A stretch of DNA of 64,000 nucleotides from Paramecium tetraurelia (taxonomy: Eukaryota > Ciliophora > Oligohymenophorea > Peniculida > Parameciidae): positions 1-64,000 of the forward strand of contig NW_001799000.1 in NCBI RefSeq assembly GCF_000165425.1. The letters are read 5' to 3'. Position 1 is the first letter of the stretch. Every line of letters begins with the position of its first letter. The notes below the pieces were generated by a model that was given only the letters and a program-made list of their open reading frames with translations, was not told where the DNA came from and ran no database searches. Shown here in pieces: positions 1 to 12,489 of the stretch. Both the position numbers and the translations under genes were made by a program.

Positions 1-3000
1 TAAAAATTCACTGTACTTTTTAGAAAAAAAATGATGATCTTTCAAATTAATGATGTTTATTTTTAGGTCTCTGAAATTTTTTAAGTAAATAACATTTTAT
101 TTAAATATTAAGAGAATTGAATAAAATGAAGCTGATCATTTTGATGTCTAGAATTTCTATTTTAATTATCTAAATAATTGTTCTACCAACCAAATTTTCA
201 ACAATGCACTTTTAGTAAGTTTAATTTAACACAATCTAAGTTTACATCATTTTCTGACATAAGCTCTTGAAATATAATCTCTAAATCGATATCTTAATTA
301 TAAATTTATTAATCTCATCAATAGTAACATTAAATTGTAGTTTAAATTTGAAAAGAAAGATTGATTTCAATTAATTAATTATTATACTGTTTAATTTAGA
401 GCTTTATTCAATTGAATGAAATTTTTAAATTCTCATTTACTCTTCTTAAAGGTTGTGTTTTGAAATTAAGTTGAGTTACTAAATGTTCAAATTATCAAAT
501 CATAAACTATATAATAATTGCCGATAAAAAAAAGTTCTAAATCAACTAAACGTGCTTTCATCTACTTTCCAAATTAATAATTTGTAAAGAAACACTGAAA
601 ATAAATTTAAAGAACAAATGATAATCCTTGTCTACATATTCTTAATTAGAACTAATTTTATCCTAAGATGTAAGAATATTTATCTTAAATATTCCATAAG
701 AAACTAATTGTTTTTGTAGCTAAAAGAAATGATAAACTTTGAATATTTTGATTTTCCTCTCCTTAGAAAAACACTTAAGTCTGAAACTATTCTCAAATAA
801 AAGAACATCTTAAAAAGATCTGCAATTATAAATCATTAGTCTCACTCAATTTTTCTTATCTCCATGTTTATTTCTGTAAGTACAAACCCTTTTTTGGGTT
901 ATCATATTAATAGTATAATATTAAAAGAGTTTGTACATTATTTGAAAATAGCAATAACAGAATATATACAGATACCCAAACCTAGATAGTTGCTAGTTCC
1001 TTTTAGAGTGGAATACTAGTAGGCATCATACAAAGACAATATCAAGCTAAAATTTTCATCTGGAGATTAGATAAATATCAAAATTGTAAGCAAAAATGCA
1101 CAACTGCCATAATACATTTAATATCCAAGGATACAACTTTAGTTGCCTAAATAAATATTAAATACATTTAGAAGTAATTTAATGTTGATTTTTTGTATAT
1201 GCATTTCATCAAATTTCTACAAATTATTCTCGCTTAAGACAAATAGATGTTATTATTTTATCAAGGAGAGTAACATCAAAGCTTCAATTACATTAGATAT
1301 ACATTGACACCATGGCTCAGGCTCTATGAAATTAATCTAATGAGACTGTTTTACCTTGTTGTTTAAACATCCCATGGCCTTGTTATCCAATGACTTAGAG
1401 TTGCACTGTAAATTATAATACTAATAAGCTCCATCCTAATATTGTTTCACAGTCATGCTCTGTAAATTTACTCTTAAATCAATTTGATGTCATCTATGCT
1501 AACTCTATATTGCTAAATGAAATAGGAGTTAATTTTTAGTTTTGCTAATTTCAAATTGATCTTTCAAATAATACAATAATACTTAGTGATGATTGTACCT
1601 ATTCTCAAAGAGTCTTTCTTCTTTCAGTTCTAGTAGTAACTGGGTTAGTTTATACCTCCTTTAATAGCTATTAGTTTTAAATTCCATTTTCCAGTTTTCT
1701 TGGTGAATATAAGAAACTCTCTTAATCGACATCATAAATAGCTACTGACGAGCAACTATTAATAAAGACTAATATTTTGCTTAGCATTAAATTTATTGCA
1801 AATATATTCACATGTTTAACATGAATTTGAATCATCCAGATAGAACCCTCATAAACATTTTAAAGAACTGCCCCGTTTATTGCATCAGGTATAAAAGCTT
1901 AGTTTACATCTACAATTTCGAAGCAAAGCTTGCAATCCTAGTTGATGTGTTTTTTGGGTTGATGCCATTATATTTTATTAGATAATGTTAATAATAATGC
2001 TCATCCTCTTATTTTACTAATAGAATTTGTAAAGCTTATTTTGAAGCATAAATTTTAAACTCTCCAAATATTCTTTTAAGGTCTTCTTCCATGCATCAAA
2101 TGTAGGATGACTATAAGTAATTGTCGAGCTTTTCAAATGGAGAAATCTTTAAAACTTATTTTAAATTACACTTTCAAGTTATGTATTAAAAAGGATTTCA
2201 TGAAGTTTTTGAGGCGTCAGAACATCTCAAGTCTATGTTTGTCTAGCTATTTCAATAAGCAAGCTATGCTCCTTAATATAATCCAGAGAAACAGAAAGAT
2301 ATTCATCATATTCAGGATCAGCTCATCCTTTTGCATGTTAATCTTAAGAGTCTTTAAATCTAAGCATAAGCACATAATGTATTTTTTTTGATAAAATTTC
2401 CAGTACAGTTTTAGAAAATGAGCCTTAATCATTATATGTGCATCATATTAGGCAGCTATCATAAATTCCTCCTACAGTTTCTGTCAGCATCATATTTTTC
2501 AAAGTAGTAGTTTATCCATCTACAAATACATATAGAGTGCATTATCTTTCATATGCTGGATATAATAATTAATTTGAGAACTGAGAGTTTTGATTTCTAC
2601 AATGAAAACTAGAAGATGCAGAATATTAAAGTCCATTAATTTCAAGAGCTTCATATATGCATCACGAGTAATCGTTGCTAGAATTACATGATCAACGCTT
2701 ATCAGAATATTTAGTAGAGTATTGAAGTAATATAAGTACAGATTTTTCAAGATAAAAGAAACAGTTACTATTGTCAACATCATAGCCATCAAGACGTTAT
2801 GAATTTACAATTGCATTTCCTGAGCATTTGAAACAAAAGCCCTATTTTAAATCTTCATTGTAAATGTGATACAAGACCTAAATTTTCTGCTTGTAAAAAT
2901 TAACTGTTCAGTAAAGACCAGATATCAAATATCTAGGAATACAGCCTAAATATTATTGCACAATTTGTAGCTAAACAATTACATTTTACCACAAAGACAA

Positions 3001-3060
3001 TTCTATTGCTTTTAATCTAATTTCAGCAGGAAAAATAACTAACAACAAAATTATACATAG
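1..3060. other. No confident gene; AT-rich, possibly decayed coding sequence
   Basis: I found no intact gene here. The best open stretch with TGA as the only stop is on the minus strand at 2499-2792 (97 codons, hydrophobic, no family recognised). A second minus-strand stretch around 2200-2450 is separated from it by TGA codons. Both could be remnants of one membrane protein or chance ORFs in AT-rich DNA. No RNA gene, repeat array or regulatory element is visible. Confidence 0.4.
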
Positions 3061-4530
3061 AGATAAAAAGTCATGAATATTATGATCATTGCAGCTAGTA
3101 GGTTATCTTTATAATTCTGTAGGACAATATCAATAAATGCAACTTAAATTGAATACAATCTAAACACATGTAACCAAATAGTTGCAACAAGCTATAAATG
3201 GTTTGCTGCTGTCAAAACTTTAGTCATCCTAAACTGGAAATATAAAAGAATTTGGACATAATTATTCACTCATGACAAATGACTGCAAGATCCCAGAACT
3301 TCTCCATATTTTAAAAAAATGAAATACGGCAGATGTTTAACGCTATGTAATAGGGAAGTCTCAAAAACATTGTCCAGATATATTTAAAGAATTGCTAAAA
3401 CAGGCCGTCAAATTTCAATAAAATTTAGCACAGAATTGTGCTGAAAAATATGAAAGCTCTAACAAAGAAATTATAGAGGAGTGCTTGAACTATATATATT
3501 TTGATCAGTAGGACATGGAGGTATAAGACAGATTCACATCATGTTGTATGATTTAGACTTATTTTAATGGGTCAACAATAGAAGCAAGAATTAGTACATT
3601 AACTGCTGTCATTACACTTATGTCCTAATACACAAGAAGAATATTAGGAAAAAAATTACGCAATTTCCTAAGTATACAAGCTAAACTACAATTCTAATAT
3701 TGTATTTGAATATATAAACAACATTCAGATACACTAGACGTATGACCAAGTACAATTAATGCAACAACTATGATATTATGAATAATTTTAAAAGTTTGTT
3801 TCAAACTTAATTTGCATAATTTAAAGCAATGTTACTATTATTACCTCACAACAACGAAAAAAACAAGAAGCACATATTATAGAGCAAACAAACACAGGGT
3901 AAAATGTGCAAGGAGCAGCCAATATTGTAGCTAGATCAACTACTAGCGCACAAAAATAAATAACAATTCAAAGAATTAATTGAAGCATTAACAAGAAAAC
4001 CATTATAATCAGTACATTCAATAGCCGATTATAATTATTACAAGGTTGCAAAATTAAACAATATCCAGATTGCATCTTGAATTTATCATTAGTACACACA
4101 ATTATAGTTGCTTGTACACTTAATAATGTACTGTACTGTTATTGACAATGTTGTAAAGTCAGAAAGTATAGCTATTCTTAAAAGAATATTCAAGGGTGAA
4201 AGTTGTGTAAATTCTTAGATCATAACATATAGTTTATTGAGATAGTCATTAAGAACAAGCAATTCTAGATTCTCTGCAACTCTTAGAAGTTGAGATGAAG
4301 CTTGAAGTACAGAAAGAATAATTAGCATATTTTTTTAACAGATTGTTTAAAATGCATTACAAGCTTGTCGAGTCATTAAGCCAGCATCGAGAACTAATTT
4401 CAACAGTTGTAGAGATTATCTTACAAATAGTTCAATATTGAGTGCAATCAGTACCAATAACATACAGCATATAGAGAAATGTATTTCCTATAAGTGTTTA
4501 CATTGAACTTACATCCAGATATACACATTG
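3060..4530 (+). pseudogene. Decayed gene, helical-repeat-like
   Basis: With TAA/TAG read as Gln, three overlapping plus-strand stretches read like protein but sit in different frames. The first runs 3086-3706 with one in-frame TGA at 3320. The second runs about 3706-4290 with a TGA at 4078. The third runs about 4240-4440. They are rich in Leu, Glu, Lys and Gln with a helical-repeat look (for example LLKQAVKF, VVEIILQIVQY) and use GAA/GAG-rich codons like the intact genes. No intron of the usual size can remove the TGA codons, because no GT donor lies close upstream. I read this as one gene inactivated by frameshifts and stops. The family is not identified. Confidence 0.35.
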
Positions 4531-4989
4531 ACAACAAATGTTTATGGGATAGGAAATATGTATTTATAAGATTTGAGAGTAATAAGTAATGAAAATAACA
4601 TGAATACTTGTGGATCAAATATTCATGTACATTTCTGCTTTTATATTACTTTGAAGCCATTAATGTTTGTAATTACAGTGCCCTTTAACTTATTGTCAAT
4701 AGTATTTTCTGGTTTTTTGTCATTATATTTACGAATGCAACATTTAAATTTTGCCAGTATTAACAACACATTCCATAATAGGCGAAGCTAAAGGTAAATA
4801 ATTAAAAAGCCTTAAATAACCTACAAATAGTATTTTTAAGCAATCTCAACAAACCTACTATATATATAGATTTGGATTTCGATAAAATCCATCATCGCAA
4901 GTAGGCTCAAACATTCATAGGGTGGGGCAAGGAGTTGGAATAATTAGTTTATCTTTATTATTACCAACAGTAGTATTATGAGATAATTA

Positions 4990-5330
4990 GCTGAAAGCAA
5001 GTATTAATAAAAGAGCTTAGCTTGTAATAACAGGACGATATTTTCACAACTGATATTAGAATTGCTGTCTAAGGTTGAACAAGATGTAATGAATGTAGAA
5101 ACATTATATGTTAGGCACTAATTAATGAAGATCCTGATTCAGTTTAATTATCAGTACATAATGCATAGAAGCAGTTCTAATTAACATCACAAAAATATGA
5201 ACTATAAAATCATAAGTTGACTTTTCACATACTGTTTGCCTATTTATATTTTAATTCATTTGGTATTCTCTCTTTATTTACCCATTACTTGCTTGAAATC
5301 GTTACTCCTAAATTTAATACTGAATATTGA
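4990..5330 (+). pseudogene. Short coding-like stretch, unknown
   Basis: A plus-strand frame stays open for roughly 90 codons here, ending at a TGA near 5330. It begins with a CNEC-type cysteine cluster and continues into Gln-rich and then hydrophobic sequence. It may continue the decayed gene just upstream. No start codon or family is recognised. Confidence 0.2.
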
Positions 5331-5469
5331 GCCTGTGCTTAAGTTCGAAAAGTATTCAAGCTTACTGTTAAGTAGGCTTAGGAACATTTTGCACAAAAGG
5401 TATGCAATAAATAGTAAATAGTACTATTTAAAATGAGATTTTAACATAAAGCCAAAGTAAAACTGATTA

Positions 5470-5925
5470 CAAAAATGGATCAATATTTATCCTATCCAAC
5501 CCTAACAGTAACAAGCTGATAAAATCGTTTGCAAATAATACACAATGGTGGTTTTCGATCTTTTTAGAAATAGTTTTTATGTTGATAAAAGAGAGCCATA
5601 TTACAACTTTTTGTGGCTTCGGCTTCCGCTAGTAATAGTGTTATCAATCCATTTTGCACTAGATCATATGCTGCACCAAACATCTCAAGACTTAGAGATA
5701 TAATAAACAATTGGGGGCTATCAAAATTAGATAAATGATTAGTACTAATTTACTTGTTTAACTCACTGAGAAATATCAAAGACAAAAAGAATTTGATATA
5801 TAATAATAATTTGATAGCATAACTGAAATTTTTTATTATATTTGGAGTATACGATAGTTAATATAAAGCATTTAGATGATTGCCCTATTACTAAGTTATA
5901 ATATAATTTGCAAGGCTCAAAGATG
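5470..5925 (+). pseudogene. Open stretch of about 150 codons, unknown
   Basis: A frame free of TGA runs from about 5471 to the TGA near 5923. It contains hydrophobic patches (FSIFLEIVFMLI, MIALLLSYNII) and a polar Gln/Lys-rich middle. No initiating ATG with a sensible context and no family could be assigned. It may be a remnant of the same region of decayed genes. Confidence 0.25.
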
Positions 5926-6599
5926 AAAAATATTTTGCCATCCACATAGATTTATATAAAGGTTGACACTATTAAGAAAACGAATTAAATGCAGCTTTGT
6001 GCTAGCAATACATAAAAACACTTAATTGTCACTTTGCAACATAAGTTATATGAATAAGGTAGTTTTATATAACAATGAAGCCATTAGCTAATTAAAAGAT
6101 CGATAGAAATTTACACTTTCACACAACACTACTACACAAGTGGCTCATTTAGTTGAATTTCCAACCAATTTAAATTTATTAATTTTCAGAGAATGCTAGC
6201 AGATAAACTTATAATTAATGATATCACAGTTCGAATTCTGAAACTTAAACCTTATGATATATTGTCATTAATTGATGATACTGACGAATGAGTAATCAAA
6301 AATTATAATAATTGTTTAGAATGTGTTTAAGAATGTAAAAATTACAATAAAAATAGCAGAAATGTTATTTTCATTAGCATAAGTTCAATCGAATTAAGCT
6401 TACCATATGAAAATTTTAAACCAGTTAGTTATCTTTAAATTGATGAATTTAATCACTTTTATTGAGGGTCTCTAATTCCATTATGATCTAATGAGTCAAT
6501 TTAATATTGCGGACAAATTACTTCATGATATTTAGATGATCAATATACTCATGTGACTATAAAGGAAGAATTTTATATTATCTAAAATAATTAGCATCA

Positions 6600-7900
6600 A
6601 ATCTATAGATTAACAATAGGCTCAGTTAACAATTATGTCGACAAGAAAATCATTTGACTAACTTCAATGAAATCGCATAATGTCATTAGCATTGATATTT
6701 TACCAGCGAATGCAGAGATGGTAATTTCACGAAGGGGAGCTCTAATCAATGAGAAGAATTAATCGCTATGGATGAATCCTAATTCCAATTGTATTAAGTA
6801 TCTAAATCTTTACATGAGATGAATATTTAAGTATCTTTTCTATGATTCTGAATCTTTTTGGTACCATTAAATTGACAAATAATACCTCCTGAGCTAACTT
6901 CAATTGTAATATTTCTCTTAGTTGAAAAGTTTACTATTATATCACTTGTTGTTTATTCAAAAGTGTATGCAACCATTGGAGTCAAAGTATATCTTTCAAT
7001 AGTAACAATAAAACTATGTTGACTTGTGATTTCTGAATAATTTACTCTTGATGACCTGGAATTGGAATCATTTCTATGCACTTCAACTAATGATAAAGAA
7101 AATTAAGAGTTATCAACTTAAGTAGCATTCATATCGGAACAAGTCTTTTTTTTAATTTTAAATTCCAAAACAATAGGTTCAAAGATATAATATGTAGGTT
7201 TTGAAACCCAAAAAATAGTGGGAAAACGACCAGAATTGGTTTACAATCTAATTTATTGAACACCTAATTTTGCAACAAAATCCTTCAAAATGTCTCGTTG
7301 ATTCACAGGATGTACAATAAATTGCAGTGTTTTAACAAGTTAAACATGAAATTTAGCACTTCTGACAATCAGGAGAGATTCCATCATCAAAATATCCAGG
7401 CAAACAAATACAAAAAGTAATTATGATAAGGCTGGTTAACTGATTGAATGTAGAGGAGGAGGACATTCTCATGCACCTGGAATGCATCCTCATCCTTGTA
7501 CTTGTAATGTGATAATGTGGATTTAGAATTTAACCCTTGTTGTCAATCAGTTAAAGAACCTAAAATGATCATACTTAATGGAAATGAAGCGTTATGCCAT
7601 CCGAGACTTCAAGAATATATAGCATCGCCACTTCAATACTTTGAATAGGTGTTATTCTGTTAGAATAAAGCAATAATCTATGAGTATTCAGAAAATACCG
7701 ATTTAGTTCCTTTCATGTTTATTTGTGTTTGATAACTATCTTATAGCTTAGAGGTCTGGAGATATTCTTAAGTGCTAATATTGTTCTGCTTATAAAACCG
7801 GTGAGAGATGTTTACCATCACTTGGTACTTTAAATCCATATTTTCATATGTCAATCATGTTACAAAACCGTTTTAATCTTCTGAGAATTAATAAATAAGA
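6600..7900 (-). pseudogene. Decayed cysteine-rich surface-type protein
   Basis: At about 7270-7416 the minus strand encodes a module typical of large ciliate secreted or surface proteins with furin/EGF-like cysteine spacing: CICLPGYFDDGISPDC followed by CxxxCxxCxxxxxxxCxxC. Downstream in another frame (7290-6746) is a stretch of about 180 codons rich in beta-strand-type sequence with NxT/S sites. It ends at a TGA at 6746-6748, after which plausible sequence resumes in a third frame. Upstream (7500-7700) a further stretch contains several in-frame TGA codons at positions that would suit Trp. Frameshifts near 7290 and 6750 have no GT...AG of intron size, so I call it a pseudogene. A REJ-like region is possible but unproven. 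Confidence 0.45.
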
Positions 7901-8053
7901 ATAATAATATTAATGTTGATGTAAGCATCACTTTTTGTTTGTCTTTGAATGCTTCACATTCTATATTTATAAGGTTTTTTGTTCTTTTAGCAATTTATTT
8001 TATTTAAACTTGCATGCATTTTGTTTTTTTTGAATACAACTTTATATCTAATT

Positions 8054-9330
8054 ATGAATTGGTTATATTTTTTAGATAAACTTAAGTGTAAAATATCATA
8101 ATTCTAATGGATTTATGCATCCCATACATTTATTTTAGCTATAATTTTATTTGAATAAGATGTTTACTTTTCTGCAAAACCTAAAGTTTACAATCTGAAG
8201 ATTTCTCAATTATCTCAAAATGAGATTGAGGAATAAATTAAAAAGGCTCCATTATACTAACAGCTTGTACAAATTAATTGATGATTAGGATCTTGTTGCT
8301 AGCATTTTTCCATCATACGAATACCATACTTACAATAGGCTCCCTTATTAATCAAGATAATAAAGAAATTAAACATTAGTAAAGTCTTAAGCTTTCCGAA
8401 ATTTAAGCTAATTATAGACTCCTTCAGATACTAAGATTTCATTATCTTTTGAGAAAGCATCTTCCAAGATAGATTTAGATTATGCTGTAAATTTTGTACT
8501 AAGTAATTAGATATAGTATTAATTTTTTTTTGTAAAAGAATAATGTAGAGAGTTTAATATGCTCCACACTCCTCAATAATTACAAGACCAGATACCTCAA
8601 TTTAATTATGAATCAGAAAATTTGTACTTTCTACTTGTGCATGGAGTGTAGTTCTAACAACAAAGTCTGTTTTTTATTAGCATTACAGTACTAGACATAA
8701 ATCAAGATTACATTATCTCACTCTTAACTGCTAATATGGGTTTTGCAGAGTTAAGTTATGCGAGTATTAAGCAATTATCATAAGGTGATATTAGGAGAAT
8801 AACAACACTTTATAGGTGTAAAGAATCCTTTTCATGTAAGTAACAGTAACATTACCATTGCAAAACTAAGATATATTGGAAATTTATTCATATGATTTAA
8901 TATTAGGGAAACAGAGACTGAACAAAAAGTTCTCGATTTTCACTGTTGCGTCTAGTCAAGCACAATTAAAGTTGAGATTAAGGGTGAGGTAACTAAATTT
9001 AGAAATGCTATGAATGCAATATATGCTCTAAATTTCCTTTTTACAATTAAATACATACAAGGTTGTTATTATATTAATATAACAAATTTATATATTTGCT
9101 GGGGAGGTAAATATGTAATATTTGCATTCCATCATATTCAATCTGATTGCCATCATCACAGTCTTCTCCCTTTTCCATAATCTTATCTCCACACACTTAT
9201 TCTTCTTAAGTATATTCAGCAATGTTATGTTATAGACATTCATTAAAAATATAACTACTTTCTAAGCTAAACCACACATCCCTAAATTGCAGAATAATCA
9301 ATTTAATCAATAGGTTAATTCGTATTTTAC
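8054..9330 (+). pseudogene. Frameshifted unknown gene with a 213-codon open stretch
   Basis: An ATG at 8054 opens 75 codons ending at TGA 8279. Shifting by one base at that point enters a frame with no TGA for 213 codons (8280-8918). That length is unlikely by chance at this base composition, and its sequence is protein-like (SFEKASSKIDLDYAVNFVL, SLLTANMGFAELSYASI). A third frame then runs from about 8770 to 9330 with one TGA at 8893. The overlaps suggest a single reading interrupted by indels. No family is recognised. Real frameshifts, assembly indels or an unusual intron are the alternatives. Confidence 0.4.
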
Positions 9331-9539
9331 TGATTTAATTCCTCGCTCGATTACTTTACTCCATTACTTTAGCAACTCTCATCATAAACATAAAATATAT
9401 CATCCACATTGAAGATGATTTCCAAAATAAAAGCTTAATTTGAAAAAGAAAAGAGATTTCTATAAATTTGTGACAATTTAATTCTAGTAACTGTTAGTAC
9501 ACAAAAAAATTGATTATTTTTGAGTCTGGAAAATTTAAA

Positions 9540-10060
9540 ATGTGAAAATAATCGATCCCTTATAGGGTTATTCATCCATAAAGAAATTTTGATCTAAATA
9601 TTCACCTAAATCTAACATTTATATGGACCAGGAGCAGGATTTATGTGACTGGATCTATTACTGCGAAATCTATTTCTAATTGTTTAGCTCAAGCACTTAA
9701 AGAATATATACGCTTTTAGTTTCGAGTATTTGTTATCAATCATAAAGAGCTACCCCTGTGCCAAGAATTTCATAATTAGTTGTGCGAATAAAGCTTTTAA
9801 TTACCTCAGGCGTACTATAAAATTTGGTTCCACCAAATCTACAAACCTCTTTTGAAAATCTGCCTGACCAAAACTTTCATCTTAACTAAAGGCTTATCAA
9901 AACTTGTCATATTAATATTTTTTGGTTAAATGACTTTATCAAATCTAAATGAACATTTAATAATTAAAGGATACAAACACGTTTGTTCATTGTCCATTCA
10001 AATCTATAATGGTAGGTGGTTAAATTTAGAAAGGATTATATTTTCGAATACAGTTGAATT
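9540..10060 (-). pseudogene. Protein kinase pseudogene fragment
   Basis: Minus-strand translation gives an activation segment GGTKFYSTPEVIKS (about 9797-9838), matching the GTxxYxxPEV of protein kinases. It is followed after a short gap by NYEILGTGVALYD (about 9736-9775), matching the DIWSLGVxLYE motif. It then runs into a TGA, in the position of a typical Met/Trp. Upstream, the catalytic-loop region is only recognisable in pieces and in other frames. The DFG region reads ESFG. Both flanks shift frame. This is a broken kinase copy rather than a gene. Confidence 0.5.
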
Positions 10061-10064
10061 TACA

Positions 10065-10996
10065 CAAATTCCATTCAAACCAATTTAAGATTAATTCTTA
10101 GATGTAAGTTTTCGAAAAGATGGTAATGCAATCAAATTGGAATTAGGATTTGAAAATAAATGAGCAAGACTTCGAAATTGAGAAGAAAATTTCTCTAAAA
10201 ATCTTTATTAATTTATTTAGAAATTATGATAATTTTTATATATAATCTATACCAATATCCTGAATTTATAAAATTCAATAATGTGAAACTTTTAGAAGTA
10301 TTTACATTAATGATTATAATCATTTATATTGTTATTTAAAATAATTACTCAATATTACACTGTTTAATTCTTAAATTCAAATAAATTATTTTCGAAGAGC
10401 AATTTTTGAAACTGTGTAACATTTAACGACTAAATAATTCTTTTAAAATTAATGATAAAATAATTTTAAAAAATTGACTAATTATGATGAGATTGAATGA
10501 ATACATTATTAATAAAATGAATTGAGTCATTTGTTCTAAAATTTAATTATTATTAATTTTAATTCGTTTCAAATAAATTAATTAAAATTAAATAGTTAGT
10601 CATCGATCTACTTTAAAAAGGTACCAGAAGAAATTTCTCTTATAACATAAAATTGTCTACTTCATTTAGTTAATTCTTTCTAATATGTTGAATGATATAA
10701 ATTTGGTTAGATTCTCATATAAATTTTATCAGTCTATATTATCAAATCTTTATGGAATAGATTGGAAATACTTCAAAATAATTAGTTTCTCATAGAAAAA
10801 TAGATGATTGTGTAAAATTGATAATGGATCTTTATTTTAATATTCCATCTCACTATAAACTTTAATTTTCCATAAAAAAATTCATAAATATTAATAAATC
10901 TATATAATGTCTTAACTGTAATATCAATCCTCTGGAGATTCTCCCATTGTGGCGTTTTAAGAAGATAATGGTGAACTTGATTCCTTTTTTGCCAAA
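10065..10996. other. AT-rich intergenic, nothing recognised
   Basis: This stretch is extremely AT-rich (many TAATT/ATTAAT runs). The ORF-like minus reading at 10782-11054 is the opposite strand of the TMBIM-like gene start and its upstream region. No gene is supported. Confidence 0.5.
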
Positions 10997-11873
10997 ATGA
11001 AGAGTGTGGGTTGGAATTAGGCTTCCTTTGATGAAGAGCATTAAAAATTAGCAACTTACAATGAAATCATGATATTTTTTGTTAAAGTCTTTGTCTTATT
11101 GGCGTTAATGCTCACTACTTTTTATGTGATGGCTTTTATTTTTTTGGTTAAAAAGGTACAAATAATAAAAAATGGCGAAATTGTTCAATATCATTTTATT
11201 ATTTATATATTAAGCTGTGTAATTACTATATTAATGGGAAGGTGGGCTTATTTTAGTGAAAGTTCTAGAAAGGTATAAATGATAAATTTAATTAGTTTCC
11301 CTTAAATATTTTTTGTTATCTTTTTTTCACTTCAGGTGCAGCCTATGTATTTGGTTAGCCTCTATCATTGATCTTATAAGGTGGGTACTATTCAGGCTAA
11401 GATTGGATAATACTACTATATTTATCTACTATGACTTTAGGAACTTATTTATGCATAATAATTTTCACATTTTGTAGATAAACTCCATAAAAACCCTATA
11501 GTATTAGTTTGTAATATAATAAGTAATTATATTCTCAGTTGTTGGTGTGATGATATTTCTGTTATTTATATTTCTTTTGACTGCTCCTTATTATCTTGGC
11601 CTATTAGTAGCGAGTTTTGCTTGCCATGTACTCTATGGATGCCTTCTTGTTATTGATATAAAATTGATAACTTAAGGAAAAGTATTAATTTAACTATGAA
11701 AGTTCTCACTGAGAACAAATTAGTATGTTTCCGGAGCTCTCTACTTGTACTTAGATATAACCTTCATGATTTTTTATTTTATTGGTTGCATATTGGCTCC
11801 TTTTGGAAAATGCTGTGTTTTTATGGGACAATGCTGTGAAATTTGTTGCAGAATTATTCCTCATAAACATTGA
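10997..11873 (+). CDS. TMBIM/Bax-inhibitor-1-like membrane protein
   Basis: This is a predicted seven-helix membrane protein of about 266 residues, similar to the TMBIM (Lifeguard/BI-1) family, whose members act in ER or Golgi membranes in ion leak and cell-death control. Visible features are a short polar N-terminus, then hydrophobic helices such as FFVKVFVLLALMLTTFYVMA, STMTLGTYLCIIIFTFC and MIFLLFIFLLTAPYYLGLLV. Near the end, LYGCLLVIDIKLI and GALYLYLDITFMIFYFI match the family's YDxxLI and LNLYLDIxNLF motifs. The C-terminus carries a Cys-rich tail (KCC...QCCEICC) that is unusual. Three introns (23, 32 and 21 nt) restore frame. The start ATG at 10997 is the first in frame after a TGA. It is the only intact-looking gene in the left 13 kb. 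Confidence 0.7.
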
Positions 11874-12489
11874 TTCATAGTTATTTAAAATATATTAATT
11901 TATAAGATTATTTAATCTAATATGATCAGTTTAATAATAGCTCTAAATATAAATCTACTATTTATGAGAAAACTGTTAAGAAATTTGAGTGAATAAGTTA
12001 CAAATATAATTTAATGTTCTAATTTTAATATCACCTTAGATTATATAATATTATAAAGAGACTAAGTGAATAATTTAATTGAAGTCTCAACTCTTTTACT
12101 TATTGTCTTTTCATCATTTTGACTCAGTAGAAATTTAGATAAATTAACAGAGAGTCGAGTAAAGAATAGAATGGAAACATATATAATATTTGAATAGATA
12201 GATGTGAGATTTAGAATTCCATCACGATAGTAGAGTAGGGGCGATATTCCTAAAATATCGCATAATTGGATGGAGACTACACTTCAGCTTCTGCTACTAC
12301 TGCTAAAAATGGTAAATGGGATATCTAATACAAAGTTTCCTTAGGATTAGTATTTTGAAAATTTACTTCCTAATCGAATGTTAAATGAACTACAGCAATA
12401 ACACACATTCATTAATTATTTTGGGACTCTATATTTAATGAAAAAGATACTATTATTATACATTTTTTATTTTAAATTTAATAAAATAA
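11874..12489. other. Gap with possible MORN-like fragment
   Basis: No intact gene. Around 12260-12340 one plus frame reads GDYTSASATTAKNGKWDIQYK. This resembles the G-x-Y...K-x-G-x-W-D unit of the repeat protein at 14.4-17.4 kb, but stops at a TGA after a few residues. Another frame from ATG 12171 is open for about 120 codons but shows no family. Confidence 0.3.

Noticed and set aside
6228-6240. GTTCGAATTC resembling a tRNA T-arm/B box
   Set aside because: No matching acceptor stem, D arm or anticodon arm could be built around it on either strand.
9553-9573. Palindrome CCCTTATAGGG also seen at about 14424
   Set aside because: The second copy lies inside the coding sequence of the B-box/MORN-like gene. 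Only two short copies exist, so there is no basis for calling a repeat or binding site.
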